Assembly (NCBI GenBank): GCA_910578555.1
Contig: CAJTPS010000022.1
Span: 1-63,522, forward strand
Direction: 5' to 3'
Origin: an uncultured Lachnospiraceae bacterium
Lineage (GTDB): Bacteria; Bacillota; Clostridia; Lachnospirales; Lachnospiraceae
DNA length: 63,522 nucleotides
The number at the start of each line of letters is the position of its first letter. The stretch's first letter is position 1. Below the pieces are notes generated by a model that worked only from the letters and a program-made list of their open reading frames with translations, made no database searches and had not been told where the DNA came from. The position numbers and the translations under genes are program-made. Positions 1 to 8,118 of the stretch are shown here, piece after piece.

Positions 1-2
1 GG

Positions 3-46
3 GCGGGCTTAGAGCCCGCGTCCCTAGCCACCCGTTTTACGGGTGG
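3..46. repeat. Two adjacent perfect short hairpins at the window edge
   Basis: The first stem pairs GCGGGCT (3-9) with AGCCCGC (13-19) around a TAG loop. The second pairs an 8-base arm (28-35) with 39-46 around TTT. Neither is followed by a T-run, so they are not ordinary terminators. Paired GC-rich hairpins like these occur at the structured ends of IS200/IS605-type elements, but the rest of any such element lies outside the window, so this identity is only a guess. Confidence 0.4.
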
Positions 47-91
47 GGGCGACTGAAATTTATATAATTTCTGAACAGCGGAGGGAAAGCT

Positions 92-2521
92 ATGGAAGAG
101 CAGAATATTTTCGGGGAGTTGGTGGAAGAATCCATTGTACTGTTAAAAAACAAAGATGGTGTGCTGCCACTTAAGGAGAAGCAAAAAGCTGCCTTTTTTG
201 GAAGGGCGCAGGTGGAGACTTTTTTCTCAGGAAACGGCTCCGGTGCCGCTAAGGTAATGGAGAACAAAAACCTCTTGATGGAATGTGAGAGAAAGGGAAT
301 CTGCGCCGTTTCGGAACTGAAAAAATTCTATCAGGAGCAACAGGAAAAAGCACAGGAGAAGTCTGCGATAGACGGAACTGATATTAACAATGCCGGCCAA
401 TTAACCAGCGGTTTTATGTATGAGATATTCGGCAGATATCAGGCTCCGTGTGAAGAGTATGATGTGCCTGATGAACTGGTGAAGCTGGCGGGGAGACAGA
501 CCGATACAGCAATTTTTGTGTTAGGAAGGAATTCAGGGGGAGAGGAATGTGACCGGCATTTGGAGGCGGATTATTATCTGACCTTGTCGGAGGAGAAACT
601 ACTTGGCAGAATATGTGATGTGTTTGAGAAAATAATTGTGATCTTAAATATTAACGGTTTGATCGATCTTGGCTGGCTGGAAAAATATCCGGCGGTACAG
701 GGTTTGCTTTTTATGGGGATTCCCGGTGAAGAAGGCTGCGGGGCAATGGCAGATATCCTTGTGGGGAAGGTAAACCCGTCTGGAAAGCTTTCGGTATCCA
801 TTGCCGCAAAGTATGAGGATTATCCCGCAGCCGGATATTTTACATGGGATAAAGAGAACCCGGAACATACTCTGACCTATGAAAGTTATGGGTTGAATGC
901 TAAAGAGAATGGAAGCACCGGTTATGACAAAAGTCCTGTGACATTTTATCATGAAGATATTTATGTCGGATACCGTTATTTTGACAGCTTCAATAAGGAG
1001 GTGCTGTTCCCGTTCGGATACGGACTTTCTTACTCCGTGTTTGATATGTGTCCGATTCAGTTTCTACAGGGGCATGACAGAATAGAACTGACTATGGAAG
1101 TTACCAATACGGGAACCTGTGCGGGTAAAGAGACAGTGCAGGTATACCTGTCCTGCCTGAATACGGCAAGCGAAAGACCGGTACAGGAATTGAAGGGGTT
1201 TGAGAAAACAAAGCTGTTAAAACCTGGAGAACGTGAGGAAATACATATTGAGATACCGGTCAGGGAACTGGCGTGTTATGTGGAGGCAAATGCGGCGTAT
1301 ATTGTTGAAAAAGGAACTTATCGGTTTCTGGCAGGCAATTCATCAAGAGATACACGGTCTGTAGGGGAGATCTGTATAGAGGAAGACATTCTGACGGAGC
1401 GGTGTGTCAACAGACTTGAGGTAAAAGAGTGCAATGTGGATAAGCTGCATTTCCTGTCAAAGTACACGACGAAAGCAGAGAGAAAACGACAAAACGGAAA
1501 AGATGGCGGAAAAGGAGCGGAAAATTCTTTTATAGAAAAGCTTACCTGCGATGATCAGGAAGATATGATCGATGCAAGAGTCGAGGAACTATCTGACAGA
1601 GAACTGGCAGCGCTTTGCGTCGGATATGGTTCCGGGCTGCCTTTTCCGGATCTATGTGACAAGGATGAGCCGAAAACTATTTTTGATGAGCATGGAAAGC
1701 CATTGACAACGAACAGCCATCCGGTCGGAACGAACGGATATGTATCACCCGCAATAGAGGCAAAGGGAATCAATTCTGTTTTCTACAAAGACGGACCGGC
1801 AGGGATCGGTACGGGCGCATGGCCTGTGCAGATGCTGATTTCCTGTGCATTTAACAAGGAACTCTGGCGTAGATTCGGAGACGCGGCGGGAAAAGCTTGT
1901 GAAGAACAGCAGGTGGATGTGTGGCTGGCACCGGCGGTGAATTTGCAACGGCATCCGTTATGCGGGCGAAACTTTGAGTATTTTTCTGAAGACCCGTATC
2001 TGACCGGAGTGTGCGCATGCCAGATTACGAAAGGCGTACAGGAAAATCACAGGGTCTGCGTATGTCCGAAGCATTTTGCAGTCAATGAGCAGGAGACATA
2101 TCGGCGAGGAAGCGCTAAGAAGAATTATGATGCGGTAGACTCGCTGCTTACAGAGCGCGCGGCAAGGGAAATTTATCTGAAACCTTTTGAAATGCTGGTC
2201 AGGGAGGCGGGGATATCTTTTCTGATGACATCATTTAACAAGATTAACGGAACATTTGCCGGAGGAAACAAAGATCTATGTACCCATATTCTGAGAGAAG
2301 AATGGGGATTTGAAGGGGTTGTTGTGACGGACTGGGGCGATATGGATATGGTTGTGGATGGCGGTGATGCCATTGCCGCCGGCAATGATATTGTAATGCC
2401 GGGAGGACCGCCGGTCATCGGACAGATCTGGAAAGCATATGAGGAGGGGCGGATCGGCCGTTACGAGATGGAGCGGACGGTAACCAGGCTGCTAAAGGCT
2501 GCCGAGAAGTGCAGAAAATAG
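92..2521 (+). CDS. Glycoside hydrolase family 3 beta-glycosidase with swapped domain order
   Basis: This 809-residue enzyme probably releases terminal beta-linked sugars, most often glucose or xylose, in the cytoplasm; no signal peptide is seen. Domains run in the reverse of the usual GH3 order. The alpha/beta sandwich comes first (about 10-320, with the ESIVLLKN..GVLPL motif at 14-28). A fibronectin-like domain follows (about 330-430), then a polar linker (about 455-490) and finally the TIM-barrel domain (about 490-800). The barrel has the KHF motif (K660-H661) and the nucleophile in VVTDWGD at D747. Reversed GH3 enzymes are known from Ruminococcus and Butyrivibrio. A GGAGGG site 6 bases before the ATG and a TATAAT at 63-68 support the start. 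The sugar specificity cannot be read from sequence. Confidence 0.9.
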   Translation: MEEQNIFGELVEESIVLLKNKDGVLPLKEKQKAAFFGRAQVETFFSGNGSGAAKVMENKNLLMECERKGICAVSELKKFYQEQQEKAQEKSAIDGTDINNAGQLTSGFMYEIFGRYQAPCEEYDVPDELVKLAGRQTDTAIFVLGRNSGGEECDRHLEADYYLTLSEEKLLGRICDVFEKIIVILNINGLIDLGWLEKYPAVQGLLFMGIPGEEGCGAMADILVGKVNPSGKLSVSIAAKYEDYPAAGYFTWDKENPEHTLTYESYGLNAKENGSTGYDKSPVTFYHEDIYVGYRYFDSFNKEVLFPFGYGLSYSVFDMCPIQFLQGHDRIELTMEVTNTGTCAGKETVQVYLSCLNTASERPVQELKGFEKTKLLKPGEREEIHIEIPVRELACYVEANAAYIVEKGTYRFLAGNSSRDTRSVGEICIEEDILTERCVNRLEVKECNVDKLHFLSKYTTKAERKRQNGKDGGKGAENSFIEKLTCDDQEDMIDARVEELSDRELAALCVGYGSGLPFPDLCDKDEPKTIFDEHGKPLTTNSHPVGTNGYVSPAIEAKGINSVFYKDGPAGIGTGAWPVQMLISCAFNKELWRRFGDAAGKACEEQQVDVWLAPAVNLQRHPLCGRNFEYFSEDPYLTGVCACQITKGVQENHRVCVCPKHFAVNEQETYRRGSAKKNYDAVDSLLTERAAREIYLKPFEMLVREAGISFLMTSFNKINGTFAGGNKDLCTHILREEWGFEGVVVTDWGDMDMVVDGGDAIAAGNDIVMPGGPPVIGQIWKAYEEGRIGRYEMERTVTRLLKAAEKCRK

Positions 2522-2573
2522 TAAGCCCGGATTGTTCCTGCGGATTCCATTACTGATTTACCCGCATATAATA

Positions 2574-2601
2574 TTGACATAAAAACAGGCGGGTGTATAA
2601 T
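2574..2601 (+). promoter_or_regulatory. SigA-type promoter of the hybrid kinase gene
   Basis: A perfect TTGACA (2574-2579) and a perfect TATAAT (2596-2601) are separated by 16 bases. Transcription would begin near 2608, which rules out an upstream TTG start at 2606 for the next gene. Confidence 0.85.
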
Positions 2602-2665
2602 AATTTTGCACCGGGATAAGGTTTGCTTCGGTAATCTTAGTGATGAGAATAATTTGGAGACTGTA

Positions 2666-5242
2666 ATGAGGAAAAAACAGGACGGGAAAAAGATGAATAA
2701 AGGAATCTCCTTGTTTCTTTCCATTATTTTGGTTTTTTGCTTTCTGGCGGGAGTTGTGTTTTCTGTATCTTATAAGATTTCTAAGGAGATGTCCGCGGCA
2801 GCCATTCAAAATTTAAGCGAGAGTCTGGATTTGATCAAAAGTACCATAGAGGCGATTCTGAATAACGAGGCAGAGTATCAGAAACTTATGGCGCAGGAAC
2901 TTGCGGAAGTGGAAGATCCGGAGGAGCATATTACTTATTATCGTGAAAGCGAGATAATGGTTAAAATTTCCCTGATTCTTGCGGGAGAGACAGAAGGCAT
3001 TTCCAATACAGGAGAGGTATTTACGGAGGAGGAACTTGAGTTTACTGCGGACGGAATGGTTAATGGAGTATATATTTCCAAATCGTATTTGAACCATATG
3101 GGAACATGGGCATATACCATGAAATGCCCTATTATGAAAGACGGTCAGGAAATTGCGTCATTGTATGTGGAATATATCTATGACTCGTTTGACAGGTCTC
3201 TTCCGGAAGGATTCTATAACAAAAGAGCGCTGCTCTATATTATGGATGCCAAGACAGAACGGTTTATTTTGAAGCCGAAAGGAATGGGTGAGCGCAGCGC
3301 AGGTCATTTGAACCTGTCAGATTTCTACAGGGCAAATGAAATTACTGAGGAGGAGATCCGGGAAGAGGTGACGCAGTGCCTGCAGCAGGGGCGTAATATC
3401 ATGTTTTACCATGATATTAGAGGTAAAAACGCGCTGAGTTATATGTGGGCGGTAAACGGTGGGACGATCTATCTGATTGGCTATGTCCCGATTGAGGCGA
3501 TCCAGCAGGAGGGAAGGACTGTAAACCAGAATATTCTGCTTGTTGTTGTGGTGATGTTGATAGCGTTTTTCCTGTGCTGTGCTTTGTATTATTTTAACCA
3601 GAGACAGCAAAACAGGATAAGAGAAGAACGTGAGAAAGAGAGAGAAATCTATAATCAGCAGTTGGCGGAGGCACTGCAGGCAGCACAGATTGCGAGCAAT
3701 TCCAAGACCACTTTTTTGTCGAATATGTCACATGATATCAGAACGCCGATGAATGCCGTGCTGGGTTTTACGACACTGCTTGCTAAGGATGCGGGGAACC
3801 CGGAGAAGGTAAAAGAATATACAAAGAAGATTATGGCATCAGGGCAGCATCTGCTCAGTCTGATCAATGATATATTGGATGTATCTAAAATTGAGAGCGG
3901 TAAGGTAGTACTGTCGATTGAGGAGTTTACATTGCATGATCTGGTATCTTCCGTAGACGCGATTATTCGTCCGATGGCACAGGCAAGGGATCAGAAATTC
4001 TTTGTAGAGGTAACAGGCATTAAGCACGAGTATCTGTTGGGCGATGAGACAAGGGTTAATCAGATTTTGATCAACCTTCTTTCTAATGCGGTGAAATACA
4101 CGCCGAAAGGCGGCAGTATCTGGTTTCGTATTATCGGGCTGAAACAGCGTTCCAGCCAATATGAACATATCCGGATTGAAGTGGAAGATAACGGATACGG
4201 CATGACGCAGGAGTACCTGAAGACAATATTTGACGCATTTACAAGGGCTGAGAACAGTACAACAAATAAAGTTCAGGGTACGGGTCTCGGAATGGCGATC
4301 ACCAAGAATATTGTAGAATTAATGGGTGGAACGATAGATGTATGCAGCGAGGTAGACAAGGGCAGCCTTTTCAGAGTTGAAATAGAGTTTCGCATACCGG
4401 AAGGACAGGCGAATAAGCAGTTCTGGAAAGAAAAGGGTATCTCCCGGATTCTGGTGGCCGACAGGGACGTTGAAACGGGTAATAATATACAGTCCCAGTT
4501 GAATGAGATGGGAATCGATGTGGATCGGGCACATACGATGGAAGAAGTAATGTCTTGCATACGGAATGTCTCTGAACAGAGTTATCAGGCGGTGTTGCTT
4601 GATATGTATTTAACGGGTTCCATGGCTGCACAGACGGTACAAAATATCAGGGACATCCTTCCGGACACTATGCTGATTCTGCTTCGTGCAGATTATGACA
4701 CGGACGAGGCGCTGGAGATTGTTCAGACAGATCATACGGGAATGCTTGCCAAGCCGTTTTTCATATCTGCCTTCAAGGAGAAGATAGCAGAGATGCAGGC
4801 AGAGGGAGAAGAGAGCGATAAAACAGAAACAGTAAAAGACTGCAATCTGGAAGGGATGAATTTCCTTGCGGCAGAAGACAACGAAATCAATGCAGAGATT
4901 CTTCGGGAGATCCTGACAATCGAGAATGCGGGCTGTGAAATTGTTGAAAACGGTAAAATGGCGGTAGAGCGGTTTATGGACTCGGCAGAAAATGAATTTG
5001 ATGCGATTCTGATGGACGTGCAGATGCCTGTTATGAACGGGTATGACGCTACGAGAGCGATCAGAGCATTACAACGCAAGGATGCACAGGAAATACCGAT
5101 CATAGCCATGACTGCCAATGCATTTGCAGAAGATGAGAAGGAAGCGTTGAAAGCAGGCATGAATGTGCATTTGGCAAAGCCGGTCAATGTGGATGTATTA
5201 AAGCAGGTAATTAAACAGTGTACTGCAAAACGGGAAAGTTAA
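2666..5242 (+). CDS. Membrane hybrid sensor histidine kinase with two receiver-type domains
   Basis: This 858-residue protein senses an extracellular signal and passes phosphate within itself. Membrane segments at about 13-35 and 290-311 enclose a roughly 250-residue outside domain of Cache/PAS-like size. A coiled stretch leads to the dimerisation domain with phospho-acceptor H356 in NMSHDIRTP and then to a HATPase domain. The first receiver-like domain (about 590-715) looks degenerate at its acidic pocket, although LLDMY remains. The second (about 728-855) is complete with D784 in LMDVQMPVMNG. The ATG at 2666 was chosen because GGAGA lies 5 bases upstream and the promoter ends at 2601. No DNA-binding regulator or phosphotransfer protein is adjacent. 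The next gene encodes a binding lipoprotein, which may deliver the ligand. Confidence 0.9.
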   Translation: MRKKQDGKKMNKGISLFLSIILVFCFLAGVVFSVSYKISKEMSAAAIQNLSESLDLIKSTIEAILNNEAEYQKLMAQELAEVEDPEEHITYYRESEIMVKISLILAGETEGISNTGEVFTEEELEFTADGMVNGVYISKSYLNHMGTWAYTMKCPIMKDGQEIASLYVEYIYDSFDRSLPEGFYNKRALLYIMDAKTERFILKPKGMGERSAGHLNLSDFYRANEITEEEIREEVTQCLQQGRNIMFYHDIRGKNALSYMWAVNGGTIYLIGYVPIEAIQQEGRTVNQNILLVVVVMLIAFFLCCALYYFNQRQQNRIREEREKEREIYNQQLAEALQAAQIASNSKTTFLSNMSHDIRTPMNAVLGFTTLLAKDAGNPEKVKEYTKKIMASGQHLLSLINDILDVSKIESGKVVLSIEEFTLHDLVSSVDAIIRPMAQARDQKFFVEVTGIKHEYLLGDETRVNQILINLLSNAVKYTPKGGSIWFRIIGLKQRSSQYEHIRIEVEDNGYGMTQEYLKTIFDAFTRAENSTTNKVQGTGLGMAITKNIVELMGGTIDVCSEVDKGSLFRVEIEFRIPEGQANKQFWKEKGISRILVADRDVETGNNIQSQLNEMGIDVDRAHTMEEVMSCIRNVSEQSYQAVLLDMYLTGSMAAQTVQNIRDILPDTMLILLRADYDTDEALEIVQTDHTGMLAKPFFISAFKEKIAEMQAEGEESDKTETVKDCNLEGMNFLAAEDNEINAEILREILTIENAGCEIVENGKMAVERFMDSAENEFDAILMDVQMPVMNGYDATRAIRALQRKDAQEIPIIAMTANAFAEDEKEALKAGMNVHLAKPVNVDVLKQVIKQCTAKRES

Positions 5243-5300
5243 GTATAATGCATGAATATAGAAAATTTTGGAACTTTATTCTCTTGAACATGGAGGCGCT

Positions 5301-6620
5301 ATGGTAATTGATAGAAAAAGAGGCGTTATAAGGATGGCCGTCGCGTGTCTGACCGGGGTGGCGATCACGGCAATAGCTGCATGCGGGGGAAAGGATGGAT
5401 CAAGTGTAAACTTGATTACAACAGAGGAAAGCAATGATAGAATTGTAAATTTGTTCAGTCCGATGGAGAAGACGGAGGCAAATGTTGAAAATGTTGCGAG
5501 AAGTGCGGCAGATAAGACGATCATGCTGGCAGAAGAGAAACTCGGCGTGAGGGTCTGGTATGTGACGTATACGGCAGAAGACCATCAGGATAAGACTTAC
5601 GATGATGTGACGCTTGACCGGGCGCGGAATGACATGGATGATATATATCTGTTGAATCCGGACACTCTTCGCGTGCTTGGGGAGGAAGGAAAGCTAAAGG
5701 ATTTGTCGGAACTGGACAGCGCCAAGAATCTGAGGGATGTAGTAAAGGCGGCGAACGTCATTGACGGAAAGCTGGTTGCGATTCCGCAGGAGGTTGTAGC
5801 GTACGGATTGTTTATCAATAAAGACATGTTTGATCAATATCATCTTGCACTGCCGGAGACACCGGAAGATTTTCTAGAGTGCTGCAGAGTATTTCAGGAG
5901 AACGGAATAGAGACACCTGTGGGTGCCAACAGGTGGTGGCTGGAGACTTTTGTTCTGACACAGGCTTATGCGGATTTATACAACGGTGGAAATACAGAGG
6001 CGGAAATAGCCGCATTAAACAGTGGTGAGAGCAAATACAGCGATTATATGCGCCCGGGATTTGCGTTTTTAAAAGAACTGATCGATAAAGGTTATGTGGA
6101 TGCCGAGAAAGCCCTTGTGAGTGAGGCGATCGAGGGAGAGGGAGCAGATTTCCTGGCGCAGAAGACCCCTATTGTCATTGCATACTGGGGAGCGGCAAAT
6201 ACGGATACTGCTTATGGCAATCCGGATTTTGAGATGCAGGTCATTGGATTTCCTACAAAACGCGGGCAGATGCCGATTATGACGATGACAGGATTTGGCG
6301 TAGGTATCAATGCGGAACACGAGGAAGATGCAATGGATGTTCTGGATGTGATGCTTTCTGATGAAGCGCTTCTGACTTATGCAGAGACTAACAGGGTAAT
6401 CTCACCTTCTAAGAACGTCGAAGTGGAATGCATACCGGCACTTAAGCCGCTTAATGACAGGATACAGGAGAATGTTTATGTTCTTGGCTCGAATGCCGGC
6501 ATGAATGTGGAACAGTGGGGAAACACATGTCTGATCGTGCGGGATTTGCTGGGCGGCGCTACAGTGGATGAATGTATGGCTAAGTTTGACAAACTGCAGG
6601 AAGAGGCTTTGAGCAAATAA
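5301..6620 (+). CDS. Family 1 extracellular solute-binding lipoprotein without transporter genes
   Basis: This 439-residue protein has a signal peptide and a lipobox ending AIAAC, giving lipidated C28. After a short linker it has the two-lobed periplasmic-binding fold of family 1, which mostly binds sugars or oligosaccharides. Motifs such as GKLVAIPQE, FINKDMF and WGAANTD fit that family. The start at 5301 has GGAGG 4 bases upstream; an in-frame TTG at 5268 lacks a site. It follows the hybrid kinase by 58 bases and is probably co-transcribed with it. No permease or ATPase follows, so it may share another transporter or act as a ligand-presenting partner for the kinase; that role is inference. 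Confidence 0.85.
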   Translation: MVIDRKRGVIRMAVACLTGVAITAIAACGGKDGSSVNLITTEESNDRIVNLFSPMEKTEANVENVARSAADKTIMLAEEKLGVRVWYVTYTAEDHQDKTYDDVTLDRARNDMDDIYLLNPDTLRVLGEEGKLKDLSELDSAKNLRDVVKAANVIDGKLVAIPQEVVAYGLFINKDMFDQYHLALPETPEDFLECCRVFQENGIETPVGANRWWLETFVLTQAYADLYNGGNTEAEIAALNSGESKYSDYMRPGFAFLKELIDKGYVDAEKALVSEAIEGEGADFLAQKTPIVIAYWGAANTDTAYGNPDFEMQVIGFPTKRGQMPIMTMTGFGVGINAEHEEDAMDVLDVMLSDEALLTYAETNRVISPSKNVEVECIPALKPLNDRIQENVYVLGSNAGMNVEQWGNTCLIVRDLLGGATVDECMAKFDKLQEEALSK

Positions 6621-6642
6621 AATCAGGCATTTATCCTGTTTT
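6619..6642 (+). terminator. Weak terminator after the binding lipoprotein gene
   Basis: CAGG (6624-6627) can pair with CCTG (6635-6638), with A-T pairs further out, followed by TTTT. The stem is short, so termination may be partial. Confidence 0.35.
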
Positions 6643-6728
6643 CATGCTGTAAAATTGCATGGCATCGGTCTAAACGGAAAAGCATAGTGCAAAAACGCAT
6701 GAAAAGCGCATGAAAAAATAAATTTTCC

Positions 6729-6757
6729 TTGCCAAATGCACCTGGGTATGGTAAGAT
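6729..6757 (+). promoter_or_regulatory. Probable promoter of the tRNA pair
   Basis: TTGCCA (6729-6734) and TAAGAT (6752-6757) are 17 bases apart, placing the start about 65 bases before the first tRNA. The region 6643-6828 holds no other recognisable feature. Confidence 0.5.
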
Positions 6758-6828
6758 AATCTCCGTTAGGTTATCACTTACGCGGGTGCTGCATATGATA
6801 TAGCAGAAGCGCCGGAAAGAAATGACAA

Positions 6829-6900
6829 GGCTCCATGGTCAAGCGGTTAAGACATCGCCCTTTCACGGCGGTAACACGGGTTCGATTCCCGTTGGAGTCA
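6829..6900 (+). tRNA. tRNA-Glu (anticodon TTC)
   Basis: A complete 72-base cloverleaf. The acceptor arm GGCTCCA pairs with TGGAGTC, A6900 is the discriminator, the T-arm carries GGTTCGATTCC, and the anticodon TTC at 6862-6864 sits in a seven-base loop. The 3' CCA is not encoded and must be added afterwards. Confidence 0.97.
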
Positions 6901-6925
6901 TTGAGATCTACAATTTCATATATAT

Positions 6926-6996
6926 GGTGACTTAGCCAAGTGGTAAGGCCCCGGTCTGCAACACCGTTATCGCCGGTTCAAATCCGGCAGTCACCT
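6926..6996 (+). tRNA. tRNA-Cys (anticodon GCA)
   Basis: A complete 71-base cloverleaf. GGTGACT pairs with AGTCACC, T6996 is the discriminator, the T-loop is GGTTCAAATCC, and anticodon GCA lies at 6958-6960. No CCA is encoded. It follows tRNA-Glu by 25 bases and is probably on the same transcript. Confidence 0.97.
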
Positions 6997-6999
6997 TAT

Positions 7000-7034
7000 A
7001 AAGAAAACTCCGAAGCTTTTTCGGAGTTTTCTTT
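7000..7034 (+). terminator. Terminator of the tRNA operon
   Basis: A 15-bp stem (7000-7014 with 7020-7034) closes around the loop GCTTT. The descending arm ends in a T-rich tract, and the element lies just four bases after tRNA-Cys. Confidence 0.85.
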
Positions 7035-7249
7035 ATGGTATGTGAAATTACCCCGCTTAATCGAGTTCGCGAAGCGAATCTCGTAAACGAGCTTTGCTCG
7101 TTTCTTTATGGTATGTGAAATTACCCCGCTTAATCGAGTTTGCGAAGCGAATCTCGTAAACGAGCTTTGCTCGTTTTTTTACGGTATGTGAAATTACCCC
7201 GCTTAATCGAGTTTGCGAAGCGAATCTCGTAAACGAGTTTTGCTCGTTT
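7031..7249. repeat. Three tandem copies of a 73-bp repeat with hairpins
   Basis: Copies start at 7031, 7104 and 7177 and are nearly identical, differing mainly at single bases in the GAGTTCGC/GAGTTTGC region, at the ATGG/ACGG junction and in the last hairpin loop. Each contains two inverted repeats: GAGTTCGC with GCGAATCTC, and AAACGAGC with GCTCGTTT around a TTT loop, followed by T residues. The second hairpin reads as a terminator on either strand, so the array separates the tRNA operon from the converging gene at 7252-7842. Copy number probably varies between strains. Confidence 0.9.
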
Positions 7250-7251
7250 CT

Positions 7252-7842
7252 TTATACGGAGACATTTAACTTGCCCCCTTTGCCTTGCGCGGCACCGGCT
7301 GTGTTGGCGGCACCGGAGGAGGAATAGAAAACCGGACTGTCAGGCAGGGTGACTGTTTTGTCGCCGGTAGACTGCTCAGACAGCAAGTGTCCCTCTGAAC
7401 TGATTTCTACTGTATCCGCTTTCGGAAGTACCGGAGCGGTTTCGCCGGGCATATTTTCGGCGGCGGAGGCATTAACTGCCGTGTCAACACTGTACGTTCC
7501 GCTCGGGACTGCGTTATCCACCGGCTTCTTCTGCGATTCGATTCGCGCCTGTTCTCTCTGGGCCTCCAGTTCTTTACGTTCTTCGCGGCTTTTTTCAATT
7601 TTTTCTTCAAGTTCCTGCTTTGCTTTCTCTTTTGCTTCCTCCGCTTCTTCCTTCATGCCTTCCTCAGCCGTATCCTTATACTGATCAGCGCGGTTCTCGA
7701 AATCATTGACATAGCCCATAGCCCGTTCCATGGTGGCGGTATCGCCTTTGCGGCGGGCTTCCTTAAACACTCTCATCGGAACATTTGTCATATCCATATT
7801 GGTGCGTGCGCCGATGAGACCTTCCATTGTCTTGGTATGCAT
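7252..7842 (-). CDS. Unrecognised soluble protein with a charged coiled coil
   Basis: I do not recognise this 196-residue protein. Residues about 1-50 are conserved-looking and contain NMDMTNVPMRVF and an R/K-rich helix. Residues about 55-110 are a Glu/Lys/Arg-rich coiled coil. The rest is a low-complexity Ala/Pro/Ser/Gly tail ending GGKLNVSV. There is no signal peptide or membrane segment. The ATG at 7842 was chosen, with AGGAGG 13 bases upstream, which is a rather long gap; the longer frame to 7881 would translate through that site. It converges on the 73-bp repeat array, which probably terminates its transcript. Function is unknown. Confidence 0.7.
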   Translation of the reverse strand: MHTKTMEGLIGARTNMDMTNVPMRVFKEARRKGDTATMERAMGYVNDFENRADQYKDTAEEGMKEEAEEAKEKAKQELEEKIEKSREERKELEAQREQARIESQKKPVDNAVPSGTYSVDTAVNASAAENMPGETAPVLPKADTVEISSEGHLLSEQSTGDKTVTLPDSPVFYSSSGAANTAGAAQGKGGKLNVSV

Positions 7843-8041
7843 AGTAATAGTAGTACCTCCTCTTCTTAGTTTGTGACACACCGTTCACACAGTCCCCTTA
7901 CACAAGATGGCATGAACGATGTGTAAATGTCTGCAGAGAATACACGGGCATTGCGTAAGTGCAGTGACTGTTTTCTGCACTTATTTTCTCGACTAAGTCG
8001 AAGAAGGATATAAGCTGGATGTATCATATAGACATTTTGAG

Positions 8042-8105
8042 GTCATATACGGCATAGCGCCGGCGGTGGATCAATATCCAGCCTTCTGCATTTATGCCGT
8101 ATGAC
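8042..8105 (-). other. Inverted repeat holding a relic of an Rpn-gene 3' end
   Basis: Arms 8042-8056 and 8093-8105 are complementary except for a two-base bulge. Inside, the minus strand at 8071-8091 encodes MQKAGY and a stop, exactly the last six residues of the broken Rpn-family gene at 12545. The preceding bases also align to that gene if a two-base shift is allowed. It lies in the 3' region of the GHKL kinase gene. The rest of 7843-8118 shows no gene. Confidence 0.4.
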
Positions 8106-8118
8106 CGGAAGGAACGGA

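Noticed and set aside
2606..2665. TTG start giving a 20-residue longer hybrid kinase
   Set aside because: The promoter -10 box ends at 2601, so the start of transcription would be at or after this codon, and no ribosome site precedes it.
7031..7249. CRISPR array
   Set aside because: The 73-bp units follow each other without unique spacers, and there are no cas genes.
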